From Tipula vernalis (Eukaryota; Arthropoda; Insecta; Diptera; Tipulidae), in the NCBI GenBank assembly GCA_958295665.1, contig OY282560.1, positions 48,422,333 to 48,486,332 of the forward strand: a stretch of DNA of 64,000 bases, in the 5' to 3' direction. Under the pieces are notes generated by a model. It was not told the DNA's origin. It saw only the letters and a program-made list of their open reading frames with translations, and did not search any database. Below, piece after piece: positions 26,801-39,871 of this stretch (within the stretch, counting starts at the first letter, position 1; every line of letters begins with the position of its first letter). A program made the position numbers and the translations under genes.

Positions 26801-27515
26801 TGATGAAAATCGCCTTACTATAGATCAGACGATTCAGAGCTATAAAAATCCAAAATCTGCAATTGTGCTCCGATTGCTGTTCTTAATACCTCAATTGAAA
26901 GGCCTCAGGACCTGTACATTTTTAGGTCAACGAGTATTTAGGTTCCTTGATTCCATTGAAAATCACCTTACTATACATCAGCCGATTCTGAGCAGTAAAA
27001 ATCCAAAATCTGCAATTGTGCTTAGATTTCTGTTCTTGATACCTTTAATGACAGGTCTCGAGACCCTTAACTGCTGTACCAACGCGTGTTTAGATTCCAT
27101 AATTATTTCCGTACATTTCATAGAAAATTCGATTTGATGAAAATCACCTTACTATAGATCAGACGATTCAGAGCTATAAAAATCCAAAATCTGCAATTGT
27201 GCTCCGATTGCTGTTCTTGATACCTCTATTGAAAGGCCTCAGGACCTGTACATTTTTAGGCCAACGAGTATTTAGGTTCCTTGATTCCATTGAAAATCAC
27301 CTTACTATACATCAGCCGATTCTGAGCAGTAAAAATCCAAAATCTGCAATTGTGCTTAGATTTCTGTTCTTGATACCTTTAATGACAGGTCTCGAGACCC
27401 TTAACTGCTGTACCAACGCGTGTTTAGATTCCATAATTATTTCCGTACATTTCATAGAAAATTCGATTTGATGAAAATCGCCTTACTATAGATCAGACGA
27501 TTCAAAGCTATAAAA
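23842..27515 (+). repeat. Regular zone of 11 A-B dimers
   Basis: The length is exactly 11 x 334 bp. The A and B types resemble 8715-14058, and 24176-25136 is a copy of 12723-13683. Private changes include GTTCTCGATACC near 25880, CCTCAATTGTGC near 25521 and GGTCTCAAGACC near 25384. Confidence 0.9.
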
Positions 27516-28821
27516 ATCCAAAATCTGCAATTGTGCTCCGATTGCTGTTCTTGATACCTCTATTGAAAGGCCTCAGGACCTGTACATTTTTAGGCCAACG
27601 AGTATTTAGGTTCCTTGATTCCATTGAAAATCACCTTACTATACAACAGCCGATTCAGAGCAGTAAAAATCCAAAATCTGCAATTGTGCTTAGATTTCTG
27701 TTCTTGATACCTCTATTGAAAGGCCTCAGGACCTGTACATTTTTAGGCCAACGAGTATTTAGGTTCCTTGATTCCATTGAAAATCACCTTACTATACATC
27801 AGCCGATTATGAGCAGTAAAAATCCAAAATCTGCAATTGTGCTTAGATTTCTGTTCTTGATACCTCTATTGAAATGCCTCAGACCTGTACATTTTTAGGC
27901 CAACGAGTATTTAGGTTCCTTGATTCCATTGAAAATCACCTTACTATACAACAGTAGATTCAGAGCAGTAAAAATCCAAAATCTGCAATTGTGCTTAGAT
28001 TTCTGTTCTTGATACCTTTAATGACAGGTCTCGAGACCCTTGACGGCTGTACCAACGCGTGTTTAGATTCCATAATTATTTCCGTACATTTCATAGAAAA
28101 TTCGATTTGATGAAAATCGCCTTACTATAGATCAGACGATTCAGAGCTATAAAAATCCAAAATCTGCAATTGTGCTCCGATTGCTGTTCTTAATACCTCT
28201 ATTGAAAGGCCTCAGGACCTGTACATTTTTAGGTCAACGAGTATTTAGGTTCCTTGATTCCATTGAAAATCACCTTACTATACATCAGCCGATTCTGAGC
28301 AGTCAAATCCAAAATCTGCAATTGTGCTTAGATTTCTGTTCTTGATACCTTTAATGACAGGTCTCGAGACCCTTAACGGCTGTACTAACGCGTGTTTAGA
28401 TTCCATAATTATTTCCGTACATTTCATAGAAAATTCGATTTGATGAAAATCGCCTTACTATAGATCAGACGATTCAGAGCTATAAAAATCCAAAATCTGC
28501 AATTGTGCTCCGATTGCTGTTCTTAATACCTCAATTGAAAGGCCTCAGGACCTGTACATTTTTAGGTCAACGAGTATTTAGGTTCCTTGATTCCATTGAA
28601 AATCACCTTACTATACATCAGCCGATTCTGAGCAGTAAAAATCCAAAATCTGCAATTGTGCTTAGATTTCTGTTCTTGATACCTTTAATGACAGGTCTCG
28701 AGACCCTTAACGGCTGTACCAACGCGTGTTTAGATTCCATAATTATTTCCGTACATTTCATAGAAAATTCGATTTGATGAAAATCGCCTTACTATAGATC
28801 AGACGATTCAGAGCTATAAAA
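27516..28821 (+). repeat. Displaced irregular block: A-A-A''-B and following dimers
   Basis: A (27516), an A body with a B-like start (27669-27821) and A'' (27822-27973) precede a B. From 27822 to 28821 the sequence matches 7715-8714, including CAACAGTAGATTC, CCCTTGACGG, GCAGTCAAATCC and TGTACTAACG. The extra A at 27669 differs from the left copy, so the break lies near 27822. Confidence 0.88.
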
Positions 28822-31493
28822 ATCCAAAATCTGCAATTGTGCTCCGATTGCTGTTCTTAATACCTCAATTGAAAGGCCTCAGGACCTGTACATTTTTAGG
28901 TCAACAAGTATTTAGGTTCCTTGATTCCATTGAAAATCACCTTACTATACAACAGCCGATTCAGAGCAGTAAAAATCCAAAATCTGCAATTGTGCTTAGA
29001 TTATGTTCTTGATACCTTTAATGACAGGTCTCGAGACCCTTAACGGCTGTACCAACGCGTGTTTAGATTCCATAATTATTTCCGTACATTTCATAGAAAA
29101 TTCGATTTGATGAAAATCGCCTTACTATACATCAGACGATTCAAAGCTATAAAAATCCAAAAATCTGCAATTGTGCTCCGATTGCTGTTCTTGATACCTC
29201 TATTGAAAGGCCTCAGGACCTGTACATTTTTAGGCCAACGAGTATTTAGGTTCCTTGATTCCATTGAAAATCACCTTACTATACATCAGCCGATTCTGAG
29301 CAGAAAAAATCCAAAATCTGCAATTGTGCTTAGATTTCTGTTCTTGATACCTTTAATGACAGGTCTCGAGACCCTTAACTGCTGTACCAGCGCGTGTTTA
29401 GATTCCATAATTATTTCCGTACATTTCATAGAAAATTCGATTTGATGAAAATCGCCTTACTATAGATCAGACGATTCAGAGCTATAAAAATCTAAAATCT
29501 GCAATTGTGCTCCGATTGCTGTTCTTGATACCTCTATTGAAAGGCCTCAGGACCTGTACATTTTTAGGCCAACGAGTATTTAGGTTCCTTGATTCCATTG
29601 AAAATCACCTTACTATACATCAGCCGATTCTGAGCAGTAAAAATCCAAAATCTGCAATTGTGCTTAGATTTCTGTTCTTGATACCTTTAATGACAGGTCT
29701 CGAGACCTGTAACTGCTGTACCAACGCGTGTTTAGATTCCATAATTATTTCCGTACATTTCATAGAAAATTCGATTTGATGAAAATTGCCTTACTATACA
29801 TCAGACGATTCAGAGCTATAAAAATCCAAAATCTGCAATTGTGCTCCGATTGCTGTTCTTGATACCTCTATTGAAAGGCCTCAGGACCTGTACATTTTTA
29901 GGCCAACGAGTATTTAGGTTCCTTGATTCCATTGAAAATGACCTTACTATACATCAGCCGATTCTGAGCAGTAAAAATCCAAAATCTGCAATTGTGCTTA
30001 GATTTCTGTTCTTGATACCTTTAATGACAGGTCTCGAGACCCTAAACTGCTGTACCAACGCGTGTTTAGATTCCATAATTATTTCCGTACATTTCATAGA
30101 AAATTCGATTTGATGAAAATCACCTTACTATACATCAGACGATTCAGAGCTATAAAAATTCAAAATTTGCAATTGTTTTCCGATTGCTGTTCTTGATACC
30201 TCTATTGAAAGGCCTCAGGACCTGTACATTTTTAGGCCAACGAGTATTTAGGTTCCTTGATTCCATTGAAAATCACCTTACTATACATCAGCCGATTCTG
30301 AGCAGTAAAAATCCAAAATCTGCAATTGTGCTTAGATTTCTGTTCTTGATACCTTTAATGACAGGTCTCGAGACCCTTAAATGCTGTACCAACGCGTGTT
30401 TAGATTCCATAATTATTTCCGTACATTTCATAGAAAATTCGATTTGATGAAAATCGCCTTACTATAGATCAGACGATTCAGAGCTATAAAAATCCAAAAT
30501 CTGCAATTGTGCTCCGATTGCTGTTCTTAATACCTCAATTGAAAGGCCTCAGGACCTGTACATTTTTAGGTCAACGAGTATTTAGGTTCCTTGATTCCAT
30601 TGAAAATCACCTTACTATACAACAGCCGATTCAGAGCAGTAAAAATCCAAAATCTGCAATTGTGCTTAGATTATGTTCTTGATACCTTTAATGACAGGTC
30701 TCGAGACCCTTAACGGCTGTACCAACGCGTGTTTAGATTCCATAATTATTTCCGTACATTTCATAGAAAATTCGATTTGATGAAAATCGCCTTACTATAC
30801 ATCAGACGATTCAAAGCTATAAAAATCCAAAAATCTGCAATTGTGCTCCGATTGCTGTTCTTGATACCTCTATTGAAAGGCCTCAGGACCTGTACATTTT
30901 TAGGCCAACGAGTATTTAGGTTCCTTGATTCCATTGAAAATCACCTTACTATACATCAGCCGATTCTGAGCAGAAAAAATCCAAAATCTGCAATTGTGCT
31001 TAGATTTCTGTTCTTGATACCTTTAATGACAGGTCTCGAGACCCTTAACTGCTGTACCAGCGCGTGTTTAGATTCCATAATTATTTCCGTACATTTCATA
31101 GAAAATTCGATTTGATGAAAATCGCCTTACTGTAGATCAGACGATTCAGAGCTATAAAAATCTAAAATCTGCAATTGTGCTCCGATTGCTGTTCTTGATA
31201 CCTCTATTGAAAGGCCTCAGGACCTGTACATTTTTAGGCCAACGAGTATTTAGGTTCCTTGATTCCATTGAAAATCACCTTACTATACATCAGCCGATTC
31301 TGAGCAGAAAAAATCCAAAATCTGCAATTGTGCTTAGATTTCTGTTCTTGATACCTTTAATGACAGGTCTCGAGACCCTTAACTGCTGTACCAACGCGTG
31401 TTTAGATTCCATAATTATTTCCGTACATTTCATAGAAAATTCGATTTGATGAAAATCACCTTACTATACATCAGACGATTCAGAGCTATAAAA

Positions 31494-32829
31494 ATTCAAA
31501 ATTTGCAATTGTTTTCCGATTGCTGTTCTTGATACCTCTATTGAAAGGCCTCAGGACCTGTACATTTTTAGGCCAACGAGTATTTAGGTTCCTTGATTCC
31601 ATTGAAAATCACCTTACTATACATCAGCCGATTCTGAGCAGTAAAAATCCAAAATCTGCAATTGTGCTTAGATTTCTGTTCTTGATACCTTTAATGACAG
31701 GTCTCGAGACCCTTAACTGCTGTACCAACGCGTGTTTAGATTCCATAATTATTTCCGTACATTTCATAGAAAATTCGATTTGATGAAAATCACCTTACTA
31801 TACATCAGACGATTCAGAGCTATAAAAATTCAAAATTTGCAATTGTTTTCCGATTGCTGTTCTTGATACCTCTATTGAAAGGCCTCAGGACCTGTACATT
31901 TTTAGGCCAACGAGTATTTAGGTTCCTTGATTCCATTGAAAATCACCTTACTATACATCAGCCGATTCTGAGCAGTAAAAATCCAAAATCTGCAATTGTG
32001 CTTAGATTTCTGTTCTTGATACCTTTAATGACAGGTCTCGAGACCCTTAACTGCTGTACCAACGCGTGTTTAGATTCCATAATTATTTCCGTACATTTCA
32101 TAGAAAATTCGATTTGATGAAAATCACCTTACTATACATCAGACGATTCAGAGCTATAAAAATTCAAAATTTGCAATTGTTTTCCGATTGCTGTTCTTGA
32201 TACCTCTATTGAAAGGCCTCAGGACCTGTACATTTTTAGGCCAACGAGTATTTAGGTTCCTTGATTCCATTGAAAATCACCTTACTATACATCAGCCGAT
32301 TCTGAGCAGTAAAAATCCAAAATCTGCAATTGTGCTTAGATTTCTGTTCTTGATACCTTTAATGACAGGTCTCGAGACCCTTAAATGCTGTACCAACGCG
32401 TGTTTAGATTCCATAATTATTTCCGTACATTTCATAGAAAATTCGATTTGATGAAAATCACCTTACTATACATCAGACGATTCAGAGCTATAAAAATTCA
32501 AAATTTGCAATTGTTTTCCGATTGCTGTTCTTGATACCTCTATTGAAAGGCCTCAGGACCTGTACATTTTTAGGCCAACGAGTATTTAGGTTCCTTGATT
32601 CCATTGAAAATCACCTTACTATACATCAGCCGATTCTGAGCTGTAAAAATCCAAAATCTGCAATTGTGCTTAGATTTCTGTTCTTGATACCTTTAATGAC
32701 AGGTCTCGAGACCCTTAACTGCTGTACCAACGCGTGTTTAGATTCCATAATTATTTCCGTACATTTCATAGAAAATTCGATTTGATGAAAATCACCTTAC
32801 TATACATCAGACGATTCAGAGCTATAAAA
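31494..32829 (+). repeat. Run of four dimers with the ATTCAAAATTTG variant A
   Basis: Four successive dimers (starts 31494, 31828, 32162, 32496) all carry the four-change A variant, which elsewhere appears singly. The third B has CTTAAATGC and the fourth A has GAGCTGTAAAA. This is local amplification of one dimer by short unequal exchanges. Confidence 0.88.
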
Positions 32830-33163
32830 ATCCAAAATCTGCAATTGTGCTCCGATTGCTGTTCTTGATACCTCTATTGAAAGGCCTCAGGACCTGTACA
32901 TTTTTAGGCCAACGAGTATTTAGGTTCCTTGATTCCATTGAAAATCACCTTACTATACATCAGCCGATTCTGAGCAGTAAAAATCCAAAATCTGCAATTG
33001 TGCTTAGATTTCTGTTCTTGATACCTTTAATGACAGGTCTCGAGACCCTTAACTGCTGTACCAACGCGTGTTTAGATTCCATAATTATTTCCGTACATTT
33101 CATAGAAAATTCGATTTGATGAAAATTGCCTTACTATACATCAGACGATTCAGAGCTATAAAA

Positions 33164-33182
33164 ATCCAAAATCTGCAATTGT
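33164..33182. other. Block conserved in A and B (representative)
   Basis: The block CCAAAATCTGCAATTGTGC opens both A and B and is almost unchanged throughout the window, although the rest of A and B differ strongly. It contains the palindrome CAATTG. Conservation between paralogous monomers can mark a protein-binding site, but recent exchange between A and B in this block could also explain it. Confidence 0.5.
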
Positions 33183-36100
33183 GCTCCGATTGCTGTTCTT
33201 GATACCTCTATTGAAAGGCCTCAGGACCTGTACATTTTTAGGCCAACGAGTATTTAGGTTCCTTGATTCCATTGAAAATCACCTTACTATACATCAGCCG
33301 ATTCTGAGCAGTAAAAATCCAAAATCTGCAATTGTGCTTAGATTTCTGTTCTTGATACCTTTAATGACAGGTCTCGAGACCCTTAACTGCTGTACCAACG
33401 CGTGTTTAGATTCCATAATTATTTCCGTACATTTCATAGAAAATTCGATTTGATGAAAATCACCTTACTATACATCAGACGATTCAGAGCTATAAAAATT
33501 CAAAATTTGCAATTGTTTTCCGATTGCTGTTCTTGATACCTCTATTGAAAGGCCTCAGGACCTGTACATTTTTAGGCCAACGAGTATTTAGGTTCCTTGA
33601 TTCCATTGAAAATCACCTTACTATACATCAGCCGATTCTGAGCAGTAAAAATCCAAAATCTACAATTGTGCTTAGATTTCTGTTCTTGATACCTTTAATG
33701 ACAGGTCTCGAGACCCTTAAATGCTGTACCAACGCGTGTTTAGATTCCATAATTATTTCCGTACATTTCATAGAAAATTCGATTTGATCAAAATCGCCTT
33801 ACTATAGATCAGACGATTCAGAGCTATAAAAATCCAAAATCTGCAATTGTGCTCCGATTGCTGTTCTTAATACCTCAATTGAAAGGCCTCAGGACCTGTA
33901 CATTTTTAGGTCAACGAGTATTTAGGTTCCTTGATTCCATTGAAAATCACCTTACTATACATCAGCCGATTCTGAGCAGAAAAAATCCAAAATCTGCAAT
34001 TGTGCTTAGATTTCTGTTCTTGATACCTTTAATGACAGGTCTCGAGACCCTTAACTGCTGTACCAGCGCGTGTTTAGATTCCATAATTATTTCCGTACAT
34101 TTCATAGAAAATTCGATTTGATGAAAATCGCCTTACTGTAGATCAGACGATTCAGAGCTATAAAAATCTAAAATCTGCAATTGTGCTCCGATTGCTGTTC
34201 TTGATACCTCTATTGAAAGGCCTCAGGACCTGTACATTTTTAGGCCAACGAGTATTTAGGTTCCTTGATTCCATTGAAAATCACCTTACTATACATCAGC
34301 CGATTCTGAGCAGAAAAAATCCAAAATCTGCAATTGTGCTTAGATTTCTGTTCTTGATACCTTTAATGACAGGTCTCGAGACCCTTAAATGCTGTACCAA
34401 CGCGTGTTTAGATTCCATAATTATTTCCGTACATTTCATAGAAAATTCGATTTGATGAAAATCACCTTATCATAGATCAGACGATTCAGAGCTATAAAAA
34501 TCCAAAATCTGCAATTGTGCTCCGATTGCTGTTCTTGATACCTCTATTGAAAGGCCTCAGGACCTGTACATTTTTAGGCCAACGAGTATTTAGGTTCCTT
34601 GATTCCATTGAAAATCACCTTACTATACATCAGCCGATTCTGAGCAGTAAAAATCCAAAATCTGCAATTGTGCTTAGATTTCTGTTCTTGATACCTTTAA
34701 TGACAGGTCTCGAGACCCTTAACTGCTATACCAACGCGTGTTTAGATTCCATAATTATTTCCGTACATTTCATAGAAAATTCGATTTGATGAAAATCACC
34801 TTATCATAGATCAGACGATTCAGAGCTATAAAAATCCAAAATCTGCAATTGTGCTCCGATTGCTGTTCTTGATACCTCTATTGAAAGGCCTCAGGACCTG
34901 TACATTTTTAGGCCAACGAGTATTTAGGTTCCTTGATTCCATTGAAAATCACCTTACTATACAACAGCCGATTCAGAGCAGTAAAAATCCAAAATCTGCA
35001 ATTGTGCTTAGATTATGTTCTTGATACCTTTAATGACAGGTCTCGAGACCCTTAACGGCTGTACCAACGCGTGTTTAGATTCCATAATTATTTCCGTACG
35101 TTTCATAGAAAATTCGATTTGATGAAAATCACCTTATCATAGATCAGACGATTCAGAGCTATAAAAATCCAAAATCTGCAATTGTGCTCCGATTGCTGTT
35201 CTTGATACCTCTATTGAAAGGCCTCAGGACCTGTACATTTTTAGGCCAACGAGTATTTAGGTTCCTTGATTCCATTGAAAATCACCTTACTATACATCAG
35301 CCGATTCTGAGCAGTAAAAATCCAAAATCTGCAATTGTGCTTAGATTTCTGTTCTTGATACCTTTAATGACAGGTCTCGAGACCCTTAACTGCTATACCA
35401 ACGCGTGTTTAGATTCCATAATTATTTCCGTACATTTCATAGAAAATTCGATTTGATGAAAATCGCTTTACTATACATCAGACGATTCAAAGCTATAAAA
35501 ATCCAAAATCTGCAATTGTGCTCCGATTGCTGTTCTTGATACCTCTATTGAAAGGCCTCAGGACCTGTACATTTTTAGGCCAACGAGTATTTAGGTTCCT
35601 TGATTCCATTGAAAATCACCTTACTATACATCAGCCGATTCTGAGCAGTAAAAATCCAAAATCTGCAATTGTGCTTAGATTTCTGTTCTTGATACCTTTA
35701 ATGACAGGTCTCGAGACCCTTAACTGCTATACCAACGCGTGTTTAGATTCCATAATTATTTCCGTACGTTTCATAGAAAATTCGATTTGATGAAAATCAC
35801 CTTATCATAGATCAGACGATTCAGAGCTATAAAAATCCAAAATCTGCAATTGTGCTCCGATTGCTGTTCTTGATACCTCTATTGAAAGGCCTCAGGACCT
35901 GTACATTTTTAGGCCAACGAGTATTTAGGTTCCTTGATTCCATTGAAAATCACCTTACTATACATCAGCCGATTCTGAGCAGTAAAAATCCAAAATCTGC
36001 AATTGTGCTTAGATTTCTGTTCTTGATACCTTTAATGACAGGTCTCGAGACCCTTAACTGCTATACCAACGCGTGTTTAGATTCCATAATTATTTCCGTA

Positions 36101-36502
36101 CGTTTCATAGAAAATTCGATTTGATGAAAATCACCTTATCATAGATCAGACGATTCAGAGCTATAAAAATCCAAAATCTGCAATTGTGCTCCGATTGCTG
36201 TTCTTGATACCTCTATTGAAAGGCCTCAGGACCTGTACATTTTTAGGCCAACGAGTATTTAGGTTCCTTGATTCCATTGAAAATCACCTTACTATACATC
36301 AGCCGATTCTGAGCAGTAAAAATCCAAAATCTGCAATTGTGCTTAGATTTCTGTTCTTGATACCTTTAATGACAGGTCTCGAGACCCTTAACTGCTGTAC
36401 CAGCGCGTGTTTAGATTCCATAATTATTTCCGTACATTTCATAGAAAATTCGATTTGATGAAAATCGCCTTACTGTAGATCAGACGATTCAGAGCTATAA
36501 AA

Positions 36503-37839
36503 ATCTAAAATCTGCAATTGTGCTCCGATTGCTGTTCTTGATACCTCTATTGAAAGGCCTCAGGACCTGTACATTTTTAGGCCAACGAGTATTTAGGTTC
36601 CTTGATTCCATTGAAAATCACCTTACTATACATCAGCCGATTCTGAGCAGTAAAAATCCAAAATCTGCAATTGTGCTTAGATTTCTGTTCTTGATACCTT
36701 TAATGACAGGTCTCGAGACCCTTAACTGCTATACCAACGCGTGTTTAGATTCCATAATTATTTCCGTACGTTTCATAGAAAATTCGATTTGATGAAAATC
36801 ACCTTATCATAGATCAGACGATTCAGAGCTATAAAAATCCAAAATCTGCAATTGTGCTCCGATTGCTGTTCTTGATACCTCTATTGAAAGGCCTCAGGAC
36901 CTGTACATTTTTAGGCCAACGAGTATTTAGGTTCCTTGATTCCATTGAAAATCACCTTACTATACATCAGCCGATTCTGAGCAGTAAAAATCCAAAATCT
37001 GCAATTGTGCTTAGATTTCTGTTCTTGATACCTTTAATGACAGGTCTCGAGACCCTTAACTGCTATACCAACGCGTGTTTAGATTCCATAATTATTTCCG
37101 TACATTTCATAGAAAATTCGATTTGATGAAAATCGCTTTACTATACATCAGACGATTCAAAGCTATAAAAATCCAAAATCTGCAATTGTGCTCCGATTGC
37201 TGTTCTTGATACCTCTATTGAAAGGCCTCAGGACCTGTACATTTTTAGGCCAACGAGTATTTAGGTTCCTTGATTCCATTGAAAATCACCTTACTATACA
37301 TCAGCCGATTCTGAGCAGTAAAAATCCAAAATCTGCAATTGTGCTTAGATTTCTGTTCTTGATACCTTTAATGACAGGTCTCGAGACCCTTAACTGCTAT
37401 ACCAACGCGTGTTTAGATTCCATAATTATTTCCGTACATTTCATAGAAAATTCGATTTGATGAAAATCGCCTTACTATACATCAGACGATTCAAAGCTAT
37501 AAAAATCCAAAAATCTGCAATTGTGCTCCGATTGCTGTTCTTGATACCTCTATTGAAAGGCCTCAGGACCTGTACATTTTTAGGCCAACGAGTATTTAGG
37601 TTCCTTGATTCCATTGAAAATCACCTTACTATACATCAGCCGATTCTGAGCAGAAAAAATCCAAAATCTGCAATTGTGCTTAGATTTCTGTTCTTGATAC
37701 CTTTAATGACAGGTCTCGAGACCCTTAACTGCTGTACCAGCGCGTGTTTAGATTCCATAATTATTTCCGTACATTTCATAGAAAATTCGATTTGATGAAA
37801 ATCGCCTTACTGTAGATCAGACGATTCAGAGCTATAAAA
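36503..37839 (+). repeat. 1,337-bp block related to the tandem pair at 55.0-57.7 kb
   Basis: Four dimers in the order TACGTTT, TACATTT, TACATTT, CCAGCGCG, with one extra A in CCAAAAATCTG before the fourth. The same four-dimer order occurs at 55029-56365, offset 18,526 bp, and at 56366-57702. Confidence 0.75.
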
Positions 37840-39509
37840 ATCTAAAATCTGCAATTGTGCTCCGATTGCTGTTCTTGATACCTCTATTGAAAGGCCTCAG
37901 GACCTGTACATTTTTAGGCCAACGAGTATTTAGGTTCCTTGATTCCATTGAAAATCACCTTACTATACATCAGCCGATTCTGAGCAGTAAAAATCTAAAA
38001 TCTGCAATTGTGCTTAGATTTCTGTTCTTGATACCTTTAATGACAGGTCTCGAGACCCTTAACTGCTATACCAACGCGTGTTTAGATTCCATAATTATTT
38101 CCGTACATTTCATAGAAAATTCGATTTGATGAAAATCGCTTTACTATACATCAGACGATTCAAAGCTATAAAAATCCAAAATCTGCAATTGTGCTCCGAT
38201 TGCTGTTCTTGATACCTCTATTGAAAGGCCTCAGGACCTGTACATTTTTAGGCCAACGAGTATTTAGGTTCCTTGATTCCATTGAAAATCACCTTACTAT
38301 ACATCAGCCGATTCTGAGCAGTAAAAATCCAAAATCTGCAATTGTGCTTAGATTTCTGTTCTTGATACCTTTAATGACAGGTCTCGAGACCCTTAACTGC
38401 TATACCAACGCGTGTTTAGATTCCATAATTATTTCCGTACATTTCATAGAAAATTCGATTTGATGAAAATCGCCTTACTATACATCAGACGATTCAAAGC
38501 TATAAAAATCCAAAAATCTGCAATTGTGCTCCGATTGCTGTTCTTGATACCTCTATTGAAAGGCCTCAGGACCTGTACATTTTTAGGCCAACGAGTATTT
38601 AGGTTCCTTGATTCCATTGAAAATCACCTTACTATACATCAGCCGATTCTGAGCAGAAAAAATCCAAAATCTGCAATTGTGCTTAGATTTCTGTTCTTGA
38701 TACCTTTAATAACAGGTCTCGAGACCCTTAACTGCTGTACCAGCGCGTGTTTAGATTCCATAATTATTTCCGTACATTTCATAGAAAATTCGATTTGATG
38801 AAAATCGCCTTACTATACATCAGACGATTCAAAGCTATAAAAATCCAAAAATCTGCAATTGTGCTCCGATTGCTGTTCTTGATACCTCTATTGAAAGGCC
38901 TCAGGACCTGTACATTTTTAGGCCAACGAGTATTTAGGTTCCTTGATTCCATTGAAAATCACCTTACTATACATCAGCCGATTCTGAGCAGAAAAAATCC
39001 AAAATCTGCAATTGTGCTTAGATTTCTGTTCTTGATACCTTTAATGACAGGTCTCGAGACCCTTAACTGCTGTACCAACGCGTGTTTAGATTCCATAATT
39101 ATTTCCGTACATTTCATAGAAAATTCGATTTGATGAAAATCGCCTTACTATAGATCAGACGATTCAGAGCTATAAAAATCCAAAATCTGCAATTGTGCTC
39201 CGATTGCTGTTCTTGATACCTCTATTGAAAGGCCTCAGGACCTGTACATTTTTATGCCAACGAGTATTTAGGTTCCTTGATTCCATTGAAAATCACCTTA
39301 CTATACATCAGCCGATTCTGAGCAGTAAAAATCCAAAATCTGCAATTGTGCTTAGATTTCTGTTCTTGATACCTTTAATGACAGGTCTCGAGACCCTTAA
39401 CTGCTGTACCAACGCGTGTTTAGATTCCATAATTATTTCCGTACATTTCATAGAAAATTCGATTTGATCAAAATCGCCTTACTATAGATCAGACGATTCA
39501 GAGCTATAA

Positions 39510-39538
39510 ATACATCAGCCGATTCTGAGCAGTAAAAA
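39510..39538 (+). repeat. 127-bp deletion joining B to B; A reduced to 27 bp
   Basis: After GAGCTATAAA the sequence jumps to TACATCAGCCGATTCTGAGC, the 3' tail of an A, and then enters another B. The two B starts lie 207 bp apart instead of 334. The junction falls in ATA-containing sequence present at both parent sites (CTATAAAA and CTATACATC), which suggests slippage or microhomology joining. This is the only B-B neighbourhood I found. Confidence 0.92.
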
Positions 39539-39718
39539 TCCAAAATCTGCAATTGTGCTTAGATTTCTGTTCTTGATACCTTTAATGACAGGTCTCGAGA
39601 CCCTTAACTGCTGTACCAACGCGTGTTTAGATTCCATAATTATTTCCGTACATTTCATAGAAAATTCGATTTGATGAAAATCGCCTTACTATAGATCAGA
39701 CGATTCAGAGCTATAAAA

Positions 39719-39871
39719 ATCCAAAATCTGCAATTGTGCTCCGATTGCTGTTCTTGATACCTCTATTGAAAGGCCTCAGGACCTGTACATTTTTAGGCCA
39801 ACGAGTATTTAGGTTCCTTGATTCCATTGAAAATCACCTTACTATACATCACCCGATTCTGAGCAGAGAAA
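39719..39871 (+). repeat. A monomer with several private changes
   Basis: This A, just after the deletion locus, has CATCACCCGATTC and GCAGAGAAAATCC, and the next B begins with CTGCTATTG. These changes are not seen elsewhere in the window, so this spot has escaped recent homogenisation. Confidence 0.8.

Larger units (their letters stand above)
28822..34499 (+). repeat. Zone with a 1,670-bp repeat and clustered A variants
   Basis: The net length equals 17 x 334 bp. B copies with GATTATGTTC (one base lost) at 28975 and 30645 are each followed by CCAAAAATCTG (one base gained), so the length is restored. The block 28822-29823 recurs at 30492-31493 (offset 1,670 bp, five dimers). Private differences include CAACAAGTATT near 28905 and CTTACTGTAGATC near 31130. 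Confidence 0.85.
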
